Of a DNA stretch of 64,000 bases, positions 58,825 to 64,000 are shown piece after piece. Within the stretch, counting starts at the first letter, position 1. Each line of letters opens with the position of its first letter. Source of the stretch: Thermus caldifontis. GTDB lineage: Bacteria; Deinococcota; Deinococci; Deinococcales; Thermaceae. Position numbers and translations under genes: made by a program. The stretch covers positions 1 through 64,000 of the forward strand of contig NZ_QGMX01000001.1 in assembly GCF_003336745.1 (NCBI RefSeq), read 5' to 3'. The notes beneath the pieces are model-generated. The model worked only from the letters and a program-made list of their open reading frames with translations. It was not told the DNA's origin and made no database searches.

Positions 58825-59997
58825 TTAGCGGAAGGTGCGCTCCAGCTTCCAGCGGCCTCCCTCAATGCGGACCATCACCGCAGCGTCCTCAAAGCGCAGG
58901 CCCAGGTGGTCCTCCTTGCTGAAGGTGAAGACCCCGTGGGTGGCCACCAGGTTCCGGGTAGCCTCGATCTCGTCCCGCAGGGCTGCCCGGAAGGCGGCCA
59001 GGTCCTTGGCGGGATCCGCCCGCTTTAAGGCCCGCTCCAGGGCCGGCTTCAGGATCAGCCAGGCATCCCAGGCATGGGCCCCGAAGGTGGAATAGCTGCC
59101 GATGCCGTACTTGGCCTCGTAGCGCTGGATGTAGTCCAGGGCCACCCGCTTGCTGGGGAAAGTGCTGGGAAGCTGCTCCGCCACCAGGATGGGGCCGGCG
59201 GGAAGGAGGGTGCCCTCCACGTCCTTACCCCCTACCCGCAGGAAGTCGGGGTTGGCCACCCCGTGGGTCTGGTAGATGAGGCCTGCGTACCCCCGTTCCC
59301 TCAGGGTGCGCTGGGGCAGCACCGCAGGGGTGCCGCTTGCCCCGATGAGAACGGCATCGGGCCGGCGGGCGATGATCCTGAGCACCTGGCCGGTCACCGA
59401 GGTGTCGGTACGGGCATACCGCTCGCTGGCCACCACCTGGAGGCCTTTACCCTTGGCCTCCGCCTCAAAGAAGCGGGCCCAGCCCTCCCCGTAGGCGTCG
59501 TTGAAGCCGATGTAGGCCACGGTCTTTATCCCGCGGGCCACCATGTCCGCCACGATGGCCCGGGCCATGAGCTCCTCCGTCTGCGGGGTCTTGAAAACCC
59601 AGAAGCGCTGGGCGTCCACCGGGTGGATGATGTCCTTGCTGGCCGCCAAGGAGATCATGGGCACCTTGGCCTCGGCCACCACGGGGATCATGCCCAAGGA
59701 GGCCGGGGTGGTGGTAGTGCCGATGATGGCCACCACCCCTTCCTCCACCAGGCGGCGGGTGTTGCGCACCGCCTGGGTGGTGTCCGAGGCGTCGTCCAGG
59801 ATGACGAACTGCACCTTGCGCCCAGCCACCCCCCCCGTGCGGTCCAGCATCTCCTGGAGCATGAGGAAGGTGTTGCGCTCGGGAATCCCCAAGGAGGCGG
59901 CAGGACCGGTGGCGGAGACCACCACGCCCACCTTCAGAACCTCCTGGGCCACGGCCGAAAGGGCTAACACCAACAGGGCTACCAACCAGCGTTTCAT
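58825..59997 (-). CDS. LIV-type ABC transporter substrate-binding protein
   Basis: 390 residues of the Peripla_BP_6 family. A signal (RWLVALLVLALSAVAQ) leads to LKVGVVVSATGPAASLGIPE, LLQEMLDRTGGVAG-type segments, VAIIGTTTTPASLGMIPVVA and VAYIGFNDAYGEGWARFF. The ATG at 59997 follows AAGGAGGGAAACAC. Heading an operon with paaK and paaI and lying next to hpaD, it probably binds phenylacetate or hydroxyphenylacetate rather than leucine. Confidence 0.9.
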   Translation of the reverse strand: MKRWLVALLVLALSAVAQEVLKVGVVVSATGPAASLGIPERNTFLMLQEMLDRTGGVAGRKVQFVILDDASDTTQAVRNTRRLVEEGVVAIIGTTTTPASLGMIPVVAEAKVPMISLAASKDIIHPVDAQRFWVFKTPQTEELMARAIVADMVARGIKTVAYIGFNDAYGEGWARFFEAEAKGKGLQVVASERYARTDTSVTGQVLRIIARRPDAVLIGASGTPAVLPQRTLRERGYAGLIYQTHGVANPDFLRVGGKDVEGTLLPAGPILVAEQLPSTFPSKRVALDYIQRYEAKYGIGSYSTFGAHAWDAWLILKPALERALKRADPAKDLAAFRAALRDEIEATRNLVATHGVFTFSKEDHLGLRFEDAAVMVRIEGGRWKLERTFR

Positions 59998-60049
59998 GTG
60001 TTTCCCTCCTTGTCCTTTTCCCACCGGGCAAGACCCGGATTGGGTCTAA

Positions 60050-60063
60050 CTAACGACCGTTTG
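60050..60063. promoter_or_regulatory. PaaR-like operator CTAACGACCGTTTG
   Basis: The 14 bases match, at every fixed position, the pattern CNAACGNNCGTTNG that I recall as the binding sequence of the TetR-family phenylacetyl-CoA-responsive repressor PaaR of T. thermophilus. It sits 6 bases downstream of the -10, over the predicted transcription start. Repression of the transporter-paaK operon until phenylacetyl-CoA appears is the expected logic. Confidence 0.65.
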
Positions 60064-60069
60064 CCTTCC

Positions 60070-60098
60070 AGTTTAACCAGGGACAACTGTCCCGTCAA
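60070..60098 (-). promoter_or_regulatory. promoter of the LIV-paaK operon, with a palindrome in the spacer
   Basis: Minus-strand -35 TTGACG (60093-60098), a 17-base spacer and -10 TAAACT (60070-60075). Within the spacer, GGGACA and TGTCCC (60080-60085 and 60088-60093) form a palindrome that could bind a second regulator. It could also be a weak hairpin ending hpaD transcripts, since hpaD stops at 60100. Confidence 0.65.
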
Positions 60099-60099
60099 G

Positions 60100-61056
60100 C
60101 TAGGTCACGTGCTCGGGGATGCCGGCCATGGGCGAAGGCCGCGTAGGCACGGGCTTCCCCTCGAGGTCCAGCAAGAGGCTTCCCTCCAGGAACCAGCTCC
60201 TTGGGGTCCTGTGCCCCCAGAGGGTCTGGCGCCTGGGGTCGTTCAGGCTCCAGCGCACCGGGGGCAGATCGGGGTCCACGGTGAGGTAGTCGGAGGTATA
60301 GAGCTCTATACGGTGCCCATCCGGGTCCTTAAGGTAGAGGAACATGGCGTTGGATATCCCATGACGCCCCGGGCCCCTTTCGATCTGGTCCGTCCTCCTG
60401 GCCCCCGCCAGGATGTCCGCCGCCTTAAGGATGGCCATGGGGTCGGGGAGCCAGTAGGCGAAGTGGTGGAGCCTAGGGCCTTCCCCATTGGTGAAGGCCA
60501 CGTCGTGGACGTTTCCCTTGCGGTGGAGCCAGCTGGCCCAAAGCCTTCCCTCCTCGTCCTCCGTGTACTCGGTGAGGCGGAAGCCCAGGATCTCCTGGTA
60601 ATAGCGGGTGGCCCTTTCCACCTCCGGGGAGAAGAGGTTCAGGTGGTCGATGCGCAAAATCCCCGGCCCGCGGTACAGGTGGTAGTCCTGAAGGACACGG
60701 GGAAGCTTCTCCGCCCCCGAGTAGAAGACCAGGGGATACCCGAAGGGGTCCTGGACGCGGAGCATCCTGAGCCTTCCCCAGTCGGTTTCCAAGCGGTGGG
60801 GAAGCCCCTCCTGTTCCGCCCAGGCCAGGGCTTGGTCCATCCCCTCTTCGTCCACCTTAAAGCCCAGGCTGCGCACGGCGGGGAGGCCCCCCTGGGTAAG
60901 CTTCAGGCTCCACTCCAGCTCCTCATAGCCCCGCAGGTAGGCGCTTCTTCCCTCCCTGTGCTCCAGGCGGAAGCCCAAAAGCCCCTGGTAAAACTCCAGG
61001 CTCCTCTCCAGGTCCTTAACCCAAAGCTCGATGAACCCCACCCTCACGATGGCCAT
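60100..61056 (-). CDS. hpaD: 3,4-dihydroxyphenylacetate 2,3-dioxygenase (extradiol)
   Basis: 318 residues with two vicinal-oxygen-chelate modules. Iron ligands are probably His in RIDHLNLFSPEVE, His in RLHHFAYWLPD and Glu in GHRIELYTSDYL. It opens the homoprotocatechuate ring to 5-carboxymethyl-2-hydroxymuconate semialdehyde, the HpaE substrate. It overlaps hpaC by 13 bases and ends the hpa operon in this window. Confidence 0.93.
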   Translation of the reverse strand: MAIVRVGFIELWVKDLERSLEFYQGLLGFRLEHREGRSAYLRGYEELEWSLKLTQGGLPAVRSLGFKVDEEGMDQALAWAEQEGLPHRLETDWGRLRMLRVQDPFGYPLVFYSGAEKLPRVLQDYHLYRGPGILRIDHLNLFSPEVERATRYYQEILGFRLTEYTEDEEGRLWASWLHRKGNVHDVAFTNGEGPRLHHFAYWLPDPMAILKAADILAGARRTDQIERGPGRHGISNAMFLYLKDPDGHRIELYTSDYLTVDPDLPPVRWSLNDPRRQTLWGHRTPRSWFLEGSLLLDLEGKPVPTRPSPMAGIPEHVT

Positions 61057-61547
61057 ACCAACCTCCTGTAGCCACGGCCGAAGTACACCAGGGGAAGGCC
61101 CGGTTCCCCCAGCTCAATGACCTCCACAAGGCCCACCACCAGGCGGTGGTCCCCTCCGGGGTAGACCGCCGCCAACCGGCAACGCAAAACCGCCAAGGCC
61201 CCTTCCACCCTCCCCTCCACCAGGACCACCCCCTCCTGGGGCTTCCCGGCAAAGTGCTGGGAAACCGCCTCCTGTTCCTCCCTGAGGAAGCTTACGGTGA
61301 AGGCCCGGGAGGCCTCCAAGATGGGCAGAAGCCTCGCCTTTTCCTGGATGCCCAAGGCCACCAGGGGAGGCTCGAGGCTCAAGGACATGAAGGCGGTGGC
61401 GGTCATGCCCCTCTCCTCTTCCCCCAACCGGGCGGACACCACCGTCACCCCGGCGGCGAAGCGACTTAAGGCCTCCCGGAACGCCTCTTGAAGGGCCTTC
61501 TCGGGCGTAGGCAAACCGCTGGATTCCTCGGGAAAGGCACCCGTCAC
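61044..61547 (-). CDS. hpaC: flavin reductase of 4-hydroxyphenylacetate 3-monooxygenase
   Basis: 167 residues. LSRFAAGVTVVSARLGEEER, GMTATAFMSLSLEPPLVALG and VSQHFAGKPQEG, plus GGDHRLVVGLVEVIELGE, are flavin-reductase-domain features. It supplies reduced FAD to HpaB using NADH. GTG start at 61547 overlaps the hpaB stop. Confidence 0.92.
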   Translation of the reverse strand: MTGAFPEESSGLPTPEKALQEAFREALSRFAAGVTVVSARLGEEERGMTATAFMSLSLEPPLVALGIQEKARLLPILEASRAFTVSFLREEQEAVSQHFAGKPQEGVVLVEGRVEGALAVLRCRLAAVYPGGDHRLVVGLVEVIELGEPGLPLVYFGRGYRRLVWPS

Positions 61548-62995
61548 GCCTCCACCTCTCTAAGCACGGAAAGCGCCCCCTTGAGGTAGGTGCGGATCCG
61601 CTCCTTGTAGGGTTCCTTATCGTAGACGCTAAAGAGGGTCTGGTACATGCGCACCGGATCCCCGAAGAAAAAGCGCTCGTAAAGCTCCTGCCGCGCCCCA
61701 AACCCCGAGAGGGTCATGTCCCAGGCCAGGCGGAAGAGGGCCACCCGCTCTTTAGCCTCCAAGCTGGCCCCTTGCAGGTACTTCTCCAACAGGGGAGCCA
61801 AGGGTCCCTTAAAGTCCCGTTCCGAGGGCAGGGTGATGAGGCCGCTGGCCCCGATCTGCTCCAGGATCTCCCTGAGGCGGGGGTAAAGCCTAGGGTAGAG
61901 GTTCCTGGCCCCATCCAACGCCCCCCGGTCGGGCACCAGGAGGCCAAAGGCGTTCTCCTTGGCCTCCTCCTCCGCCCGGGTCCAGAAGGCCCGCATGGCC
62001 TCCAGATAGACGATGATCTCGGCGATCTTCTCCTGCACGTGGCCGTAGGCATCGGCCCCGATCCCCTCGGCCATCAGGGCCGCCACCCCCAAAAAGGCCT
62101 CGGTCTTGGCGGTCTTCAGGGCCACCACCTGGTGGGCCATGTGGTTAAGGGCCCCCGTGGCGGCGTAGGCGTTGTTGCAAAGCTCCACGTTTCCCAGGAT
62201 GAAGACCCGCTCCCAAGGGACCAGGACGTCGTCAAAGACCACCAGGCAGTCCATCTCCTCGAGGCGGCTACTAAGGGGATAGTCAAAGGGGCTATCCCCC
62301 CCCACCAAGGCCTCGCGGCAGAGGAAGTGGAGGCCCGGCGTGGAGGTGGGCAGGGCGAAGGCGATGGCGTACTTCTCGCTCCCCGGCCCCTCCTTAAGCA
62401 GGGTGGAAGGGAAGATAAGAACCTCGTCCGCCAGGGGAAAGGTGGCGGTCATGCGGGCTCCTCGCACCACGATGCCCTTTTCCGTCTGCCGCACCACCCC
62501 CACGGGGATATAGGGGTCGGGCTGGGCCGAGGGCGGCTTGGCCCGGTTCACCTGGGGGTTGGTGAGGGCGTGGGTGGTGGCCAGGTCATGGTCGCGGAGG
62601 TAGCGGTAATAGTTTCGCACGTTGTCGGCGAACTCGCCAAAGTACTCGGCGCTGGCGGCATAGGCCATGACCACGGCATTCAGGTAATCCGGGCTACGGC
62701 CCATCATCCCCAGGTTCTGATCCGCCCAAAGCTTGTAGGCCTGGCCCCGGCGCTTTAGGTCCTCCTTGGTCTTGGGGATGAGGAAGCTCATCCCGTGCCG
62801 CTTCCCCTCCTCCTCGTAGGTGAGGGCCTCGCGGTAGCGGGGGTCGTGCTGCAGGTCGTATAGGGCCGCCATGGTGCGCACGATTCCCCGGAAAACCGGG
62901 TGCGTGGTGGGATCCTCCACCTTTTCCCCCTTGTACCAGAGGTTAGGGGGGCGCTCCTTTAGGGCCTCCAGGTACTCCGCTCCTGTTCTTGCCAT
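61544..62995 (-). CDS. hpaB: 4-hydroxyphenylacetate 3-monooxygenase, oxygenase component
   Basis: 483 residues. RTGAEYLEALKERPPNLWYK at the N-terminus, HALTNPQVNRAKPPSAQPDP, DCLVVFDDVLVPWERVFILG, and LITLPSERDF near the C-terminus are typical of HpaB. It hydroxylates 4-hydroxyphenylacetate to homoprotocatechuate with FADH2 from HpaC. A well-studied T. thermophilus homologue exists. It lies 4 bases after hpaE. Confidence 0.95.
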   Translation of the reverse strand: MARTGAEYLEALKERPPNLWYKGEKVEDPTTHPVFRGIVRTMAALYDLQHDPRYREALTYEEEGKRHGMSFLIPKTKEDLKRRGQAYKLWADQNLGMMGRSPDYLNAVVMAYAASAEYFGEFADNVRNYYRYLRDHDLATTHALTNPQVNRAKPPSAQPDPYIPVGVVRQTEKGIVVRGARMTATFPLADEVLIFPSTLLKEGPGSEKYAIAFALPTSTPGLHFLCREALVGGDSPFDYPLSSRLEEMDCLVVFDDVLVPWERVFILGNVELCNNAYAATGALNHMAHQVVALKTAKTEAFLGVAALMAEGIGADAYGHVQEKIAEIIVYLEAMRAFWTRAEEEAKENAFGLLVPDRGALDGARNLYPRLYPRLREILEQIGASGLITLPSERDFKGPLAPLLEKYLQGASLEAKERVALFRLAWDMTLSGFGARQELYERFFFGDPVRMYQTLFSVYDKEPYKERIRTYLKGALSVLREVEA

Positions 62996-62999
62996 CCTC

Positions 63000-64000
63000 T
63001 CACCTCTTTCCGAACTTAGGCACGTGGGGGGGCCTTAGGGGAAGCCCCACGGCCTTGAGGTCGGTGTAAAACTCCAGGGCGTACAACCCCCCTTCCCGCC
63101 GGTCCCCGCTCTCCTTAACCCCGCCAAAGGGGGTGGGCAGGTGGCGCACGTTGTGGCTGTTCAGGTAGATGAGGCCCGCTTGCAGCTCTAGGGCCAGGCG
63201 GTGGGCCCTTTCCAGGTCCTTGGTGAAGACGTAGGCCGCCAGGCCGTACCTGGAATCGTTGGCCTTCCTAAGGGCCTCCTCCTCGTCCTTGAAGGGGATG
63301 GCCACCAAAACGGGACCGAAGATTTCCTCCTGGGCGATTTTCATGTGGTTTTCGCCCACGAACAGGGTGGGCTCCACGTAGTTCCCCCGGGAAAGGTCTT
63401 CCCCGCGGAAGGAGGTGCTGGCCTTCCTTCCTCCCACCAGAAGCCTTGCCCCCTCCCTAAGGCCCGCTTCCACATACCCCAACACCCTCTTTAGGTGCTC
63501 GGGGTGGATGAGGGGCCCCACCTCGGTCTCGGGGTCCAGGGGGTGGCCCACCCGGATGGCCCGGGCCCTTTCCGCCACCCTCCCCACGAAGTCCTCAAAG
63601 AGGCTCTCCTCCACCAACAGGCGGGAGCTGGCCGTGCACCGTTCCCCATTGAAGGAGTAAATCTGGAACACAACCGCATCCAAAGCCCGCTCCAGATCGG
63701 CATCGGCAAAGACCAAAGCGGGGCTCTTCCCGCCAAGCTCCAAAGAAAGCCGTTTCAGGTGCTTAGCGGCGTTTTGCATCACGATCTTCCCGGTTTCCGT
63801 CTCCCCGGTGAGGGTGATGAGGGGAACCAGGGGATGGGCCACCAGGGCGGCTCCCGCCTCCTCGCCAAACCCCTGCACCAGGTTGAAGACCCCAGGGGGG
63901 AGGTCCGCCTCCTGCACGATCTCCGCCAGTTTGCTGGCGGTTAAGGGGCTCCACTCCGCAGGCTTCAGGACCACCGTGTCCCCGAAGGCCAAGGCGGGGG
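63000..64000 (-). CDS. hpaE: 5-carboxymethyl-2-hydroxymuconate semialdehyde dehydrogenase (partial, 5' end outside window)
   Basis: An aldehyde dehydrogenase cut by the window edge; about 333 C-terminal residues are visible. VLKPAEWSPLTASKLAEIVQ, the catalytic Glu in LSLELGGKSPALVFADADLE, the nucleophile Cys in FNGERCTASSRLLV, and EEIFGPVLVAIPF are present. The neighbours hpaB, hpaC and hpaD fix the likely substrate. The frame stays open to base 64000, so the true start is upstream of the window. Confidence 0.92.
   Translation of the reverse strand, partial: PALAFGDTVVLKPAEWSPLTASKLAEIVQEADLPPGVFNLVQGFGEEAGAALVAHPLVPLITLTGETETGKIVMQNAAKHLKRLSLELGGKSPALVFADADLERALDAVVFQIYSFNGERCTASSRLLVEESLFEDFVGRVAERARAIRVGHPLDPETEVGPLIHPEHLKRVLGYVEAGLREGARLLVGGRKASTSFRGEDLSRGNYVEPTLFVGENHMKIAQEEIFGPVLVAIPFKDEEEALRKANDSRYGLAAYVFTKDLERAHRLALELQAGLIYLNSHNVRHLPTPFGGVKESGDRREGGLYALEFYTDLKAVGLPLRPPHVPKFGKR

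Noticed and set aside
1-64000. CRISPR arrays, tRNA, rRNA or intact insertion sequences
   Set aside because: No regularly spaced repeats, cloverleaf-like sequences, rRNA stretches or transposase genes were recognised.

Overview
The window is very GC-rich, has tightly packed genes with 1-20 base overlaps, strong GGAGG ribosome sites and a heavy GC bias at third codon positions. The gene content (4-hydroxyphenylacetate genes hpaBCDE, paaK/paaI, a late cobalamin pathway, B12-independent isozymes) and protein style point to a Thermus species or a close relative. I see no rRNA, tRNA, CRISPR array or intact insertion sequence. All calls come from reading the sequence; no database search was run.

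Layout. (1) 1-5.6 kb: a cobalamin riboswitch leads an operon of a hotdog thioesterase, MetE and the two subunits of a class I ribonucleotide reductase, i.e. B12-independent enzymes that would be switched off when B12 is plentiful. (2) 5.6-9.9 kb: a frameshifted glycerol facilitator gene, a BtuF-like corrinoid-binding protein without an export signal, and an ECF sigma/anti-sigma operon that also encodes an exported ferritin-like protein, an exported CHRD protein and a 52-residue protein. (3) 10.4-17.0 kb: late cobalamin synthesis (cobD, a cobQ-cobU fusion, cobO, cobS, cobT, cobC, cbiB). (4) 17.0-20.6 kb: gene debris, a secreted GH13 amylase with a clear promoter and LacI-type operator, and a class I amidotransferase-like hydrolase. 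(5) 20.7-28.9 kb: two two-component systems interleaved with secreted proteins, including a DUF5666-repeat lipoprotein, YceI and a pentaheme cytochrome c. Three promoters here share a tandem repeat GTTTAC-N5-GTTTAC.

(6) 28.6-39.4 kb: a peptidoglycan recycling island. The minus-strand operon encodes a serine hydrolase, MurQ, an exported NagZ, a sugar ABC transporter and a LysA-like decarboxylase. The plus-strand operon encodes a GntR regulator, AnmK and NagA. Together they would take (anhydro)MurNAc and GlcNAc to glucosamine-6-phosphate. (7) 39.4-50.2 kb: a dppC relic, a methyltransferase, an SDR, an M20 peptidase with a dipeptide ABC transporter, a Tat-exported cyclase, a TRAP transporter and PxpA. 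(8) 50.2-52.8 kb: pyruvate phosphate dikinase, followed by transporter debris. (9) 53.2-64 kb: aromatic acid catabolism with a LIV-type ABC transporter, PaaK, PaaI, another thioesterase and HpaBCDE; hpaE runs off the end of the window. The transporter promoter carries a motif that matches the published PaaR operator as I remember it.

The most interesting points are the riboswitch joining metE to a class I RNR, the shared tandem-repeat operator of the two-component region, the LysA-like enzyme inside a murein-recycling operon, and the PaaR-like control of a LIV-type transporter.
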